The notes below the pieces were generated by a model. The model had not been told where the DNA came from and did no database searches. It saw nothing but the letters and a program-made list of their open reading frames with translations. 50,243 nucleotides of DNA from an uncultured bacterium (lineage in GTDB: Bacteria; Desulfobacterota; Binatia; HRBIN30; CADEER01), in assembly GCA_902826395.1 (NCBI GenBank), contig CADEER010000002.1:43016-93258 (forward strand), in the 5' to 3' direction. The position numbers were made by a program, and so were the translations under genes. Of the stretch, positions 26,821-35,828 are shown piece after piece (the first letter of the stretch is position 1; every line of letters starts with the position of its first letter).

Positions 26821-26847
26821 GGAACCTTCGCTCGCCTTAACCGTGTT
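26821..26847 (+). promoter_or_regulatory. Candidate SigR-type (GGAA-N-GTT) promoter
   Basis: GGAAC at 26821-26825 and GTT at 26845-26847 are separated by 19 bases, similar to the -35/-10 pattern recognised by SigR/RpoE-type ECF sigma factors. It lies 39 bases upstream of the anti-sigma factor start and reads towards it, as expected for autoregulation by the sigma factor encoded 400 bases away. Such short patterns occur by chance, so this is a suggestion. Confidence 0.3.
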
Positions 26848-26886
26848 CAGCGGGTATGAGGAATCGGCAAGGGCACCGCAACCCCG

Positions 26887-27654
26887 ATGAAGTGTAGCGA
26901 GTACAAGGAACTAGTCGCCGCCCACGCGGACCGCCAACTCCCTAGCACGGAGCTGGAACGCGCCGACGACCATGCCCGTGCCTGCCCGCCGTGCGAGGCT
27001 CTTCACAGCGGCCAGATCGCCGTCAAAGGATTGCTGGCGCGGCGACGCGCCACTCAGGTGGCACCCGATTCGCTTCGCCATGCGATCGCTCGCAGCACCG
27101 CCGTGCACACCGCGCCCGTGGCCAAGAGGGCCCGTCCGACCCGCCTGATCCTCGGCGGCGCCATCGCGGCGCTGTTGCTGCTCAGCCTGATCCCCCTGCT
27201 GCGCGGCGGCGGCAGCGACCTGGTCGGCACGATGGCCAGCGACATCGCCCGCATCGACAACATCGCGCCGCAACTCGCCACCAGCAATCTGGCGGAGCTC
27301 CGAGCCTTCTACGCGCATCGCGGCATGACCTTCGAGCAAACCGTACCTGACCTGGACCCGTACGGCATCCGCCTCGTCGGCGGTAGCATCTCGCACGTCG
27401 GCGACGTCATGACGACGCTGACCATCTATGATTCGAACGGTACTCCCGTCATCTGCCGGCGCTTTCCCGCCGACCAGATCGATCTGCCGAGCGGCGGCCG
27501 GGTGTTCAATCGCAGCCGATTGTTCGAGCGCGAAGGCGTCCACATCTCCTTGACCAACATCGAAGGCGGGGTCGTTTGCGCGATGGCGAGCCGAATGCCC
27601 TTCGAGCAGCTATTCGCCAGCGCGCACGCCAACCAGACCTCGCTTCTGCGCTGA
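26887..27654 (+). CDS. Membrane-bound zinc-finger anti-sigma factor
   Basis: A 255-residue protein with an N-terminal anti-sigma zinc-finger signature, H29-x3-C33-x2-C36, plus Cys3. A single membrane helix near 88-106 (LILGGAIAALLLLSLIPLL) is followed by a periplasmic domain of about 145 residues with no recognised motif, apart from RGMTFEQTVPDLDPYG and the TLTIYDSNGTPVICRRF strand region. By family analogy the cytoplasmic finger would hold the ECF sigma factor inactive until an envelope signal releases it. The sigma gene is on the opposite strand, beyond glutaredoxin, so sigma and anti-sigma are not in one operon, which is unusual. The pairing is inferred from proximity. Confidence 0.85.
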   Translation: MKCSEYKELVAAHADRQLPSTELERADDHARACPPCEALHSGQIAVKGLLARRRATQVAPDSLRHAIARSTAVHTAPVAKRARPTRLILGGAIAALLLLSLIPLLRGGGSDLVGTMASDIARIDNIAPQLATSNLAELRAFYAHRGMTFEQTVPDLDPYGIRLVGGSISHVGDVMTTLTIYDSNGTPVICRRFPADQIDLPSGGRVFNRSRLFEREGVHISLTNIEGGVVCAMASRMPFEQLFASAHANQTSLLR

Positions 27655-27715
27655 GCACGGCTTCGCGCTCGATCCTCACTTTGCTTTCTTGCCGATGCTG
27701 CGATAGCGGCGGCTG

Positions 27716-28513
27716 ATGACCGACGGAGAGCGCTTCGAGAGACTCGTCGCCATCATGCATCGCCTCCGCGCGCCGGGCGGTTGCCCCTGGGACGGCGAGC
27801 AAACACACGCGTCGATCAAGCCCTACCTGATCGAGGAAGCGTATGAGGTCCTCGAGGCAATCGACTCGAACGACGACCGCGAACTCTGCAGCGAGCTGGG
27901 AGACCTGATGCTGCAGGTGGTCTTTCACGCCGAGATGGCCGCGGAGTCGAGTCGCTTCGCGATCGGCGACGTGATCGAGGCGATCTGCGACAAGCTGGTG
28001 CGCCGCCACCCGCACGTCTTCGGCGACACGGAAGTCAGCGGCGCCGAGGAAGTGCTGCGCAACTGGTCGAAGATCAAACAGGAAGAACGGCGCCAGTCGG
28101 CGAAGGGTTCGGCGGATGCATCGGCGCTCGCTGGTGTGCCGCGCGCCATGCCGGCGCTGCTCCGGGCCCATCGCATCGGCGAAAAGGCGGCCACCGCCGG
28201 CTTCGATTGGACTCAGCCGAGCGGAGTCATCGACAAGCTGCGCGAGGAGCTGGCCGAGCTGGAGAGCGCCGTCGCCGGCGAAGGCGACGAGCGCATCGAA
28301 GCCGAGCTCGGCGATCTGCTCTTCGCGGCGACTTCGCTCGCACGCCACCTGGGGATCCGCTCCGAGGACGCACTCGGCAAGGCGACCGATCGCTTTGCCG
28401 CCCGCTTCCGCGCCATGGAGTCGAACATCGAAACCGGCGGTCGCGACCTCGCCGAGATGTCCGAAGACGAAAAGGAAGAAGCGTGGCAACGCGCCAAAGC
28501 CGAGGTCGGTTGA
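27716..28513 (+). CDS. mazG: Nucleoside triphosphate pyrophosphohydrolase MazG
   Basis: MazG hydrolyses nucleoside triphosphates to monophosphates and pyrophosphate, cleansing damaged nucleotides and lowering alarmone levels in the cytoplasm. The 265-residue protein has the two tandem MazG halves: LRAPGGCPWDGEQTHASIKP and LIEEAYEVLEAI with the metal-binding EEAYE and ELGDLMLQVVFH in the first, and LREELAELESAV with ELGDLLFAATSLARHLG in the second. Length matches E. coli MazG (263). It starts 61 bases after the anti-sigma gene and ends 32 bases before the DUF2277 gene, all on the plus strand. No mazEF toxin genes are nearby. Confidence 0.95.
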   Translation: MTDGERFERLVAIMHRLRAPGGCPWDGEQTHASIKPYLIEEAYEVLEAIDSNDDRELCSELGDLMLQVVFHAEMAAESSRFAIGDVIEAICDKLVRRHPHVFGDTEVSGAEEVLRNWSKIKQEERRQSAKGSADASALAGVPRAMPALLRAHRIGEKAATAGFDWTQPSGVIDKLREELAELESAVAGEGDERIEAELGDLLFAATSLARHLGIRSEDALGKATDRFAARFRAMESNIETGGRDLAEMSEDEKEEAWQRAKAEVG

Positions 28514-28545
28514 TCGAAAATTACCGCCGCGCAGGGGAGGTTCTC

Positions 28546-28830
28546 ATGTGTCGGAACATCAAGACGCTCCACAACTTCAAGCCACCGGCGACGGACGAGG
28601 AGATCCGCGCGTCCTCGCTGCAGTTCGTGCGCAAGCTGAGCGGTTTTACGAAGCCGTCGAAGGCCAACGAGGCGGCATTCGATCGCGCCGTCGAACAGGT
28701 CGCTGGCGCCATGCACGAGCTGCTCGACTCGTTGGTCTCGACGGCTCCGCCGCGCGATCGCGAGATCGAAGCGACCAAGGCACGGGCGCGAGCCGCCGTG
28801 CGCTTCGGCACCGCGAAGTCGGTGAGCTGA
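28546..28830 (+). CDS. DUF2277 family protein
   Basis: A 94-residue protein with the DUF2277 signature at its N-terminus (MCRNIKTLHNFKPPATDEEI). It continues with helical sequence, a conserved LQFVRKLSGFTKPSKANE stretch and a basic C-terminus. The family is widespread, small and of unknown function; the invariant MCRNIK with its cysteine suggests a metal or redox role, but nothing is demonstrated. The ATG at 28546 has GGGGAGG five bases upstream, one of the best ribosome-binding sites in the window. It is followed by the next gene after a single base. No signal peptide. Confidence 0.88.
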   Translation: MCRNIKTLHNFKPPATDEEIRASSLQFVRKLSGFTKPSKANEAAFDRAVEQVAGAMHELLDSLVSTAPPRDREIEATKARARAAVRFGTAKSVS

Positions 28831-28831
28831 G

Positions 28832-29179
28832 ATGTTTGCCGATCTGACGCCGCGACAGACCTTTTATCTGGCGCTCTCCGCACTCGGGCTGATGGCGACG
28901 TGGTACTTCAATCTCGCCTTCATGGCCGAGTCGGGAGGCTCGTTCGACGTCGCCGACTTCGTCGCCGCCGGCTACGCCAACAACGCTTCCGCGTCGCTGT
29001 CCAACGATCTCTTGATCGGCACCATCGCCTTCCTCGTCTGGTCGTTTCACGAGACGCGCCGCCTCGGTTTGCGGCACTGGTGGGCCTACGTCGTGATCAC
29101 GTTCGCGGTCGCTTTCGCCGTGGCGTTTCCGCTCTTCCTCTTCGTGCGCGATCGCCGCCTCAGCGAGCAGGGCGCGTAG
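28832..29179 (+). CDS. DUF2834 family membrane protein
   Basis: A 115-residue inner-membrane protein with three predicted helices: residues 10-30 (TFYLALSALGLMATWYF), 58-73 (NDLLIGTIAFLVWSF) and 84-105 (YVVITFAVAFAVAFPLFLF). The order, the loop GGSFDVADFVAAGYANNASASL and the SNDLLIG motif match DUF2834, a family of small membrane proteins of unknown function. It starts one base after the DUF2277 stop, so the two are translationally coupled, and it ends 11 bases before the convergent stop of the exosortase target gene. Confidence 0.82.
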   Translation: MFADLTPRQTFYLALSALGLMATWYFNLAFMAESGGSFDVADFVAAGYANNASASLSNDLLIGTIAFLVWSFHETRRLGLRHWWAYVVITFAVAFAVAFPLFLFVRDRRLSEQGA

Positions 29180-29190
29180 TCCGCCCCGTA

Positions 29191-31983
29191 TCAGCCGAAC
29201 GGTCGCCCGGTAGGCCGCAACCACCCCATCCGTGCCGAGACGGCGAGCAGGATGCTCGCGACGATCATCAGCATCCACTCTTCAGGCTCCGGCGTGGCGG
29301 CGATCCCGCTCGAGGTCGCGAACGGGTCGAACGGCGTGCTCAACGACTCCATCCCCGACTCGACGGCGCGCGCGAAGCGATCGTCGCGCTGCTCGGCCGC
29401 AGCCAGCTCGGCGCGTTGCCGGTCGTCGACGAGCACGATCATCGACGAGTAGGGACTGACGACCTCGTAGCGCTGCGCAATCCGATGGACCGCAGCCATG
29501 GCTGCGAGATCAGTCGCGTCTCGCGAGCGCATCGCCGCGCCGATCGCGAAACGCGCTGCGAGCGCCGCAAAGCCATCGTCGTCATGCGCCGCGGTAGCGG
29601 CACTACCGACCTCGATTCTCCAGACATAGCCGTCCATGGCGTCGGCGCCGGTCACGCCGTGGCGCCGCGCGACCTCGAGGCGTTCAAACACCTCGGGCAG
29701 AGCCCGCACGACGGCGCCGCCGTGCATCTGGATGGCGGCGATCGACGAGTCGTCAAAGCCAGTGCTTTCGCCTTCGCCGAGCTGAACAACCCAGACCGGC
29801 ATCGCGACCTCGACCGCCTCCTCGTGCGTCGCCGCCAAAGCGAACCCGGCCGCGTCGGTGAGCACGACGACGGCTTCGTAACTTCGCCCTCCACTAAGAT
29901 CGCGAAATTGCCGCAGCAGATCGATGCTCTTCTGGCCGCCGTAGAACACCATGGATCGCTCATCGAGCTCGGAAGTGTGCTCGACCACGCGCGGCTGCTC
30001 GCCGCGCGTGGTCGCCGAAGTCAGATACAGATCGACGTCGTTGCCCGGCTCTATCTCGTCGCGTAGCCAGACGATCGAAGCCGCCAACTCGTCGCGCACG
30101 CGCTCCATGCTGAACGACCGATCCAGCACGACCGCATAACGCCGTCCGCTCGGCAGCGCGACGCCGGCATCCTCCAAGGGCACGACTCGCACCGTAGTGC
30201 CGCCTTCCAATCGATGTGCATGATCGCGCCTGGTCATCGGAGCCGGCAACTGTCGTTCGAGCCACCCCTCGCCGGTGCCGCCCGACCCAGTGACGCCGGC
30301 GCCGATGCGAACGGTTCTCGCGTCCCAGTACACGTTGCGCGCCTCGATCAGGGCGGGTAACGGCCAACTACCGTCCGCCGCCAGAACGCGATACCGGAAC
30401 CACAAATGCATCCGTGCAGGCGGCAGCCCGGCGCTCCCCTGACCGGGCCGCGGCGGGATCGGAAAGGCGCGTAAGCGATAGTGGTACGGACCCACCTGCT
30501 CGAGCAGGCTGGGATCACGAACCTCGCGCACCTGAGCTCGATAGACCCGCTGCGCCGCACCGCGCGGTGAGACGGCGAATCGATCGGCGCTCTTGCGATC
30601 GGAGCTGGTTCCGAGCCAGAGCCCGGTCACGACCGCCGATTCCGGTAGCGTGAAGTAATAAAGAACCTCCTGCGGCTCGCGGGTGTCGTTTTCGTACTCC
30701 TCGTGTACGTCGATCTCCGCCCAGTCGCCCCGCGCATCCACCCTCACCACCTGCGAAACCAGCCGCACGTTCCGCTCGCCGACATCGAGCAGACCAGCTT
30801 CGATCCCGTCTCGATCGTGCGTAGCGTTGAGCGCGTCGCGGATGGCTACCCGCTCTCCCTCTTGTATCGTGCTGTCGAAAAACGACTCGTAGAGCGCCTC
30901 GGCGCGCCTGCTGTCGGCGCGCAACGAGGCGCCGTCGTAGAGCAGCGGCGCGGCGAAGAAGTCGTACGCATCCTGCAGGACGCGCGCCGTCTCCGGGCCG
31001 GCATCGAAGGTCTTTCGATAGATGGTCGCGATGTGTTGGTTCTCACCGGTCGAGCTGACGTACCGATACGGTGCCAGGTAAGCGTTGAGCAGGCCGCGAC
31101 GGATGGCGGCCGATTCGTCCAGCCGAGTCCGAAGATCCTCGCCGCCCGTGACTGGCTCGGCGAGCAATTCAAACGCCCACCCCTGCGGCTGTCGTCCGGC
31201 ATAGAGGAAGCTCGCCGCGATCCCTGCAAAGGCCACGCATGAGATCGCTACGCTGGATTTCCAGCCGTGCGCCATCGCAAAGGCGCGTACCATCCGCCGC
31301 CACCAGGCGGCGTACAGCGCAACCATGGCATACGGCAGGCCGACGAACAGAGTCGCTGAGTAGAAGAACAAACCTCCGCCGAAGACGACCGCCATGAAGA
31401 ACGCTGCCGGTGCTTCGAGAACGGCCTTGACGCACGCGAGCCAGAACTCACCAGAGAAGAAGGTCTCCAGAAGCTTCCATCCCAGCGGAACCGTGTAGAA
31501 CGCGAGCAGCACCCCGATGTGGACCGCTACGACGGCCCCACTGCATGCGACGACGAGCTGCCATGCCGCCGGCGCGCTGCGCCGTTCGCTGCGCATCAGG
31601 TCATACGCAAAGCCTGCAAACGCCGCCGCGATGAGCACCAGCATGAGCGTTGTGGCCGGGTTGAGCTGGCGAAGCAGAAACAGGCGCACGAGACAGAGGG
31701 TGAGCAATGGCGCTTCGAGCCCGTAGAACAGCGCCAGCATGCGCTCCGGCCGGAGCCACGACATCCAAAGCCCGATCGGAATGAACACGAGCGGCAGCCC
31801 GCCCAGAAGCAAGGTGAACAGCACATAATCCCAGGGGAGGTCGCCGAAGTACGCGGCTTGCAGCAGAGCAGCGAGCACGGTCGGCCCGAGCCCGGCGAAG
31901 ATGAACACCGCGAAGATGAAGCTCCACGACCAGAACAATGCGATTCCGATGAATCGCGGCCGCAGCATCCCGATGAACTTCAT
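29191..31983 (-). CDS. Integral membrane VIT/vWA protein with PEP-CTERM sorting signal
   Basis: A 930-residue protein, apparently the dedicated substrate of the adjacent exosortase. Residues 1-265 hold about seven membrane helices. A VIT-like beta domain spans roughly 400-470 (DVHEEYENDTREPQEVLYYF). A von Willebrand A domain spans roughly 605-740, with the metal motif D-R-S-F-S in VVLDRSFSM. The C-terminus has a PEP-CTERM signal: P898-E-P900, a hydrophobic helix, then a short basic tail with RMGWLR. PEP-CTERM proteins are normally secreted and lack other helices; a small group of multi-spanning ones (TIGR02921-like) is known and this fits. Its ATG overlaps the exosortase stop as ATGA. Function unknown; probably envelope or surface related. 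Confidence 0.8.
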   Translation of the reverse strand: MKFIGMLRPRFIGIALFWSWSFIFAVFIFAGLGPTVLAALLQAAYFGDLPWDYVLFTLLLGGLPLVFIPIGLWMSWLRPERMLALFYGLEAPLLTLCLVRLFLLRQLNPATTLMLVLIAAAFAGFAYDLMRSERRSAPAAWQLVVACSGAVVAVHIGVLLAFYTVPLGWKLLETFFSGEFWLACVKAVLEAPAAFFMAVVFGGGLFFYSATLFVGLPYAMVALYAAWWRRMVRAFAMAHGWKSSVAISCVAFAGIAASFLYAGRQPQGWAFELLAEPVTGGEDLRTRLDESAAIRRGLLNAYLAPYRYVSSTGENQHIATIYRKTFDAGPETARVLQDAYDFFAAPLLYDGASLRADSRRAEALYESFFDSTIQEGERVAIRDALNATHDRDGIEAGLLDVGERNVRLVSQVVRVDARGDWAEIDVHEEYENDTREPQEVLYYFTLPESAVVTGLWLGTSSDRKSADRFAVSPRGAAQRVYRAQVREVRDPSLLEQVGPYHYRLRAFPIPPRPGQGSAGLPPARMHLWFRYRVLAADGSWPLPALIEARNVYWDARTVRIGAGVTGSGGTGEGWLERQLPAPMTRRDHAHRLEGGTTVRVVPLEDAGVALPSGRRYAVVLDRSFSMERVRDELAASIVWLRDEIEPGNDVDLYLTSATTRGEQPRVVEHTSELDERSMVFYGGQKSIDLLRQFRDLSGGRSYEAVVVLTDAAGFALAATHEEAVEVAMPVWVVQLGEGESTGFDDSSIAAIQMHGGAVVRALPEVFERLEVARRHGVTGADAMDGYVWRIEVGSAATAAHDDDGFAALAARFAIGAAMRSRDATDLAAMAAVHRIAQRYEVVSPYSSMIVLVDDRQRAELAAAEQRDDRFARAVESGMESLSTPFDPFATSSGIAATPEPEEWMLMIVASILLAVSARMGWLRPTGRPFG

Positions 31984-33491
31984 AGAGTCGAACCTCCTCG
32001 ATCGGTCAGTGGGATCTCGACGGCGGCGCGAAGACCCGCGGCGCGGTCGCGGTCGTGCAGACCCGCCGCAACCGAAGATCGGATCCAGTTGAGAAGCGCG
32101 ATCGTGTCAGACGCGGCCGCCTGTCGGCTGTGCTCGAGCAACACCGACACGAGTACCCAGTCGTCCTCACCGCGAGCGACGTCGGCCCAGACGCGAGCAC
32201 CGATGTCGTCGGTGATGCGCCGCGGTGATTGAAACCAGTAGAAGGCCGTGTGGTCGTCGCCGACTGCGACCATGCGAACCGGCATACCCGGCGCTGCTTC
32301 GATCGTGCGGCTACGGCCGAGCCGATGGCCATCCGCGACCAGGCAATGCTCGGGGTTGTGATGTGCCCTCCATGTGCGGCTGTAAACCGCCAGCATGGAC
32401 CCCGAGATGGCGCCGGTGTGGATGCCGTACTTGCGCGCACTGGCCGGGCCACGGCGGCGGAAGAACTCCATCTCGTCGTCGCTGAGAGCGATGGCGCGTC
32501 CGTTCAGCTCGGGTGGCAATCGGAGCTGCCATCGCGGCTCCGTTCGCTCGATGCTCGGGCCGTGTAGAAACGCCGCGCCGACGAGCGCACCGAGAAGCAG
32601 CGGCTGCACCCACGGGCCGGACGGTGGTCGCGGTGAGGTTAACGACTCGCATCGGCGGCCGAGCCCGCGCAGAGCAATCACAGCGGCCGCACCGCAGATG
32701 GTAAATCCGATGATTCCGAGCGGCACGTGCAATGCCGCCGCGACCGCGGGTTGCGCGGCCGCGACTCCGATCAGAACCTGAAGCGCAATCCGCACCGCAT
32801 TGACGGCCACGAGAGCCGCCGCCAGAGCTCCACCCGTCAGCAACCACCATACGCCGAGCGGCACCTGCGCTCGCCAACTCGCGACCAGATAGAAGAGAGC
32901 GCCCATCCACAAACTGCGCACGCCACTGCACGGCGCATCGACCTGCGCGACACCGCTATCCAGCTCGATGATGGTCGCGGACGACATCGACGCGACGCCA
33001 ACGGCGGTCAGCGATCTCGCGACGGCTTGCGCCGAAGCCAACCGCAGAGGGAAGGCCGCGTAGGCATCGAGGTAGGCGCCGAGTGGCAGCGCCGCGACGA
33101 GCAGCAGCGCGGTGAGACGGCGGCGCTCGGGATGATAGAGGCTGAGTAGGCCCCAAGCACTGAGTGCCGTCAGCGCCGCAGAGACGATCTCGACGCCCCA
33201 GGTGCGCTCGGCCAGCAGATAGCCCGCCGTACCGCCCACCACCGCGGCCAGAGCCGACGGATCCCGCACGGGCAGGTGTCGCGTCGCGTCGGCACTGCCT
33301 CGAGAGGAGATGCCGGCGACCAGTCCGAGCAGCAAGACCAGCGCTCCTTGCACCGGCTCTCGCCACATCACCTCGCCGAGCCAGTCCAGCGCCGGCCAAT
33401 GAATCCACATCCACGCGGCGGCGATGGCAAGCGCGGCGAGTCTCCGCCGCGCATTCGCAGGTATCACACGGCATGCTGTCGATCGCCCCAT
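31980..33491 (-). CDS. Exosortase with C-terminal EpsI-like domain
   Basis: A multi-spanning membrane transpeptidase that cleaves PEP-CTERM signals. From the ATG at 33491 it has 503 residues. Residues 15-280 are helical and carry the catalytic triad: C188 (APCSGVRSLW), R234 (NAVRIAL) and H255 (LHVPLGIIG). Residues 315-470 form an EpsI/DUF3485-like periplasmic domain (HHNPEHCLVADGHRL at 377-391). Fusion of the two and a single adjacent target resemble exosortase type O, my best guess. The frame opens to 34175, but the extra 228 codons lie antisense-like within murJ and are not protein-like. No good ribosome-binding site precedes the ATG, so a start at Met28 is possible. Confidence 0.85.
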   Translation of the reverse strand: MGRSTACRVIPANARRRLAALAIAAAWMWIHWPALDWLGEVMWREPVQGALVLLLGLVAGISSRGSADATRHLPVRDPSALAAVVGGTAGYLLAERTWGVEIVSAALTALSAWGLLSLYHPERRRLTALLLVAALPLGAYLDAYAAFPLRLASAQAVARSLTAVGVASMSSATIIELDSGVAQVDAPCSGVRSLWMGALFYLVASWRAQVPLGVWWLLTGGALAAALVAVNAVRIALQVLIGVAAAQPAVAAALHVPLGIIGFTICGAAAVIALRGLGRRCESLTSPRPPSGPWVQPLLLGALVGAAFLHGPSIERTEPRWQLRLPPELNGRAIALSDDEMEFFRRRGPASARKYGIHTGAISGSMLAVYSRTWRAHHNPEHCLVADGHRLGRSRTIEAAPGMPVRMVAVGDDHTAFYWFQSPRRITDDIGARVWADVARGEDDWVLVSVLLEHSRQAAASDTIALLNWIRSSVAAGLHDRDRAAGLRAAVEIPLTDRGGSTL

Positions 33492-33643
33492 GATCCGAGT
33501 AGAGCAGCCGGTCGTGACGGCCTGCGGGCGGGATCGTGCAAGAGCCGTGGCGAGGGCGAGGCATGGTGCTGCCACGCGCACCGCGCCAGGTCGGCTGCGA
33601 TTCCCGCTCACGGCGGGGCGACGTGACGCCGAGCCGGCGCGGC

Positions 33644-35281
33644 TCAGCCCGAGCGACGGATGCGTTCCGTGACCAGCGCCCGGGCCTGTTCGATCTCGCG
33701 GCCGCCGAGCAACAGTGCGGCGGTACCGAAAACCACGATACCCAGCGCGATCGAGGCGCCGAGGGCAACGGCCCGCTCGGCGAGACCTCCATCCGCGCCC
33801 CACCAGCGCGCGCTCGCGTAAACGGCGAGGGCCATCGGCAGCGTCGCAGCGGCGCTGCGCAACAGCGAACCAGCGACACCACCGGGCCCGGCGCCCAGGC
33901 GCCTCGCCAACAGCGCGGCGAGGCAGGCGGCATTGACCATGGCTGCAATCGAAGTCGCGAGCGCCAGCCCGCCGTGATCGAGATCGGCGACCGAAACTCG
34001 GCCGGCAAAGTCGACCAGCCATTGCGGCACCGCACCGGCGGACACCGGCCCCATGAGCATCACCCCCGATACGACGTTGGTGACCACCGCGACGAGTGCG
34101 ACGTACACCGGAGTGCGAGCGTCGCCGAGCGCATAGAAGGCGGGGGCCAGCAGGCGGACCGCCGCCACCGGCCACAAGCCGAGCGCGTAGGCGCGCAACG
34201 CCTGCGCCGTCATCGCCGTCTCGACGGCACCGAAGGCACCGCGCTGGAACAGCAGCGCGGTGATCGGCTCGGCGAGTAGAATCAGACCGACCGTCGCCGG
34301 CACGGCGACGAAGTTCATCAGCGACAGCGCAAATCCCAAACTGTCGCGCATGCCCGCCACGTCACCGCGCGCCGCCTGGCTCGACATGCTGGGCAGCGCG
34401 GCGGTGCCGAGCGCCGCGACGAACAGCCCGAGCGGGAACTCGAAGACGCGATCCGCGTACCAGAGGTAGGAGACACTGCCGAGCGGCAGCGTGGACGCGA
34501 GCATCGTGCCGACCATCAGATTGACCTGGAAGATCGCCATTCCGAGCGCCGCCGGCAGCAGTAGCGCCAGTGCGCGGCGGACCGCCTCGTGGCGCGGCCG
34601 CCACAACTCGCCGAGAGGTCGGAGTGCGACACCGCGCGCGCGCAGTACCGCGAGTTGCAGAGCCAATTGACAGGCCCCACCGATCAGCACCCCGTAGGCG
34701 AGCGCCTGCACCTGCATCCCGAGCAGGGCGTAGAGCGCCAGCCCGGCGGCGATGAGCACGACGTTGAACAACGCCGGCGAGAGCGCCGGTGCGACAAAAT
34801 GGCGACATGCGTTCAGGTAGCCGGCTAGCACCGCCACCAGCCCGATAAAGGTCAGATACGGAAAGAGGATTCGCGTCAGCTCGACCGCCAGATCGCGCAG
34901 CGACGGCGTCGCCGCGAAGCCCGGCGCGAAGACGTCGACCCATATACCGGCGAGAGCCGCGCCACCGGCCGACATCACCAGAAGCACGACGAACGCACCG
35001 CCCAGCACGGCGCGCAACGCCCGCTCCGACTCCTCGCGCGAGCGGTTGGCCAGGTAGTCGGAGAACACCGGTACGAACGCCACCGACATCGCCCCTTCGC
35101 CGACCAGGCGGCGGAAAAGGTTGGGGAACCGAAACGCCACGAAGAAGGCCTCGGCCGCGATACCGGCGCCGAAGAGGTAGCTGACTACCGCGTCGCGGAT
35201 GAGTCCGGTGATCCGGCTCATCAGGGTCAGGCTGCTGACCACGCCGGCCGCCCGGGCGATCTTGCGCTTTTCGCTGCTCAC
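33644..35281 (-). CDS. murJ: Lipid II flippase MurJ
   Basis: MurJ flips the peptidoglycan precursor lipid II across the inner membrane. The 545-residue protein has the expected 14 helices of a MOP-superfamily exporter, and the family stretches SSLTLMSRITGLIRDAVVSYLFG, FFVAFRFPNLFRRLVGEGAMS, AFVPVF and VSYLWYADRVFEFPLGLF. Arg and Asp residues of the central cavity (SRITGLIRD and YADRVFEFP) are present. It begins with GTG at 35281. The exosortase gene follows after 152 bases on the same strand, and rpsT is divergent, the common arrangement murJ-rpsT. Confidence 0.93.
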   Translation of the reverse strand: MSSEKRKIARAAGVVSSLTLMSRITGLIRDAVVSYLFGAGIAAEAFFVAFRFPNLFRRLVGEGAMSVAFVPVFSDYLANRSREESERALRAVLGGAFVVLLVMSAGGAALAGIWVDVFAPGFAATPSLRDLAVELTRILFPYLTFIGLVAVLAGYLNACRHFVAPALSPALFNVVLIAAGLALYALLGMQVQALAYGVLIGGACQLALQLAVLRARGVALRPLGELWRPRHEAVRRALALLLPAALGMAIFQVNLMVGTMLASTLPLGSVSYLWYADRVFEFPLGLFVAALGTAALPSMSSQAARGDVAGMRDSLGFALSLMNFVAVPATVGLILLAEPITALLFQRGAFGAVETAMTAQALRAYALGLWPVAAVRLLAPAFYALGDARTPVYVALVAVVTNVVSGVMLMGPVSAGAVPQWLVDFAGRVSVADLDHGGLALATSIAAMVNAACLAALLARRLGAGPGGVAGSLLRSAAATLPMALAVYASARWWGADGGLAERAVALGASIALGIVVFGTAALLLGGREIEQARALVTERIRRSG

Positions 35282-35387
35282 GAACCGCCGATCCTATTTC
35301 ACGCGCCGGGGCGCCGTGCCATCGACCGGTGCCCGGCGTACGGCCGGTCCCGCCCATCGCCCCAAGCCGACGACCATCCCGCCCGGA

Positions 35388-35416
35388 TTGACCGAACCAT
35401 CCCTCCGTGGTAGCCG
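35388..35416 (+). promoter_or_regulatory. Weak candidate promoter for rpsT
   Basis: TTGACC at 35388-35393 and TAGCCG at 35411-35416 are spaced by 17 bases, upstream of the rpsT start at 35443. The -35 is good and the -10 poor. It is the best candidate I see in the region between murJ and rpsT. Confidence 0.25.
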
Positions 35417-35442
35417 TCCCGGTTCCGCAGCAGGAGTTTCCC

Positions 35443-35712
35443 GTGGCAGACAGACACACATCGGCAATCAAGCGCGAGCGTCAGAACCGAAAGCGCCAGG
35501 AGCGCAATCGATCCATCACCTCGCGAATGCGCTCGCAGATTCGCAAGGTGCGCGCCGCCGTCGCCGAAAACAGCGGCGAGAAAGCCGAAACCGAGCTCCG
35601 CACCGCCATCAAAGAGCTCAACAAAGCGGCCACCAAGGGCGTCCTTCACAAGAACGCCGCCAGCCGCCGCATCTCCCGTCTCAGCCGCGCCGTCAACGCG
35701 CTCGGCAAGTAG
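35443..35712 (+). CDS. rpsT: 30S ribosomal protein S20
   Basis: S20 binds 16S rRNA and supports assembly of the small subunit. The 89-residue, strongly basic helical protein starts VADRHTSAIKRERQNRKRQ and contains the family core RNRSITSRMRSQIRKVRAAV, then AATKGVLHKNAASRRISRLS. I use the GTG at 35443, which has CAGGAG six bases upstream and gives the normal length; an in-frame GTG at 35407 would add 12 residues not found in the family. It is a single-gene unit, divergent from murJ. A short GC hairpin at 35724-35736 just downstream lacks a T-run. Confidence 0.95.
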   Translation: MADRHTSAIKRERQNRKRQERNRSITSRMRSQIRKVRAAVAENSGEKAETELRTAIKELNKAATKGVLHKNAASRRISRLSRAVNALGK

Positions 35713-35828
35713 ACCGATCGCCCCCGGGAAGCCCGGTCACGGGCAGCCCGCCACCCGACGGCCTGCAGCGCAGTCTCGAACGGCGCAGCGCGCCGTGAGC
35801 CGGCAGTGGCTGGAGGCGCGGGCTTCCG

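Noticed and set aside
33492..34175. 228-codon upstream extension of the exosortase frame
   Set aside because: It lies on the same strand inside murJ in another frame and reads as Arg/Gly-rich low-complexity sequence without domain character. The protein-like part begins at the ATG at 33491.
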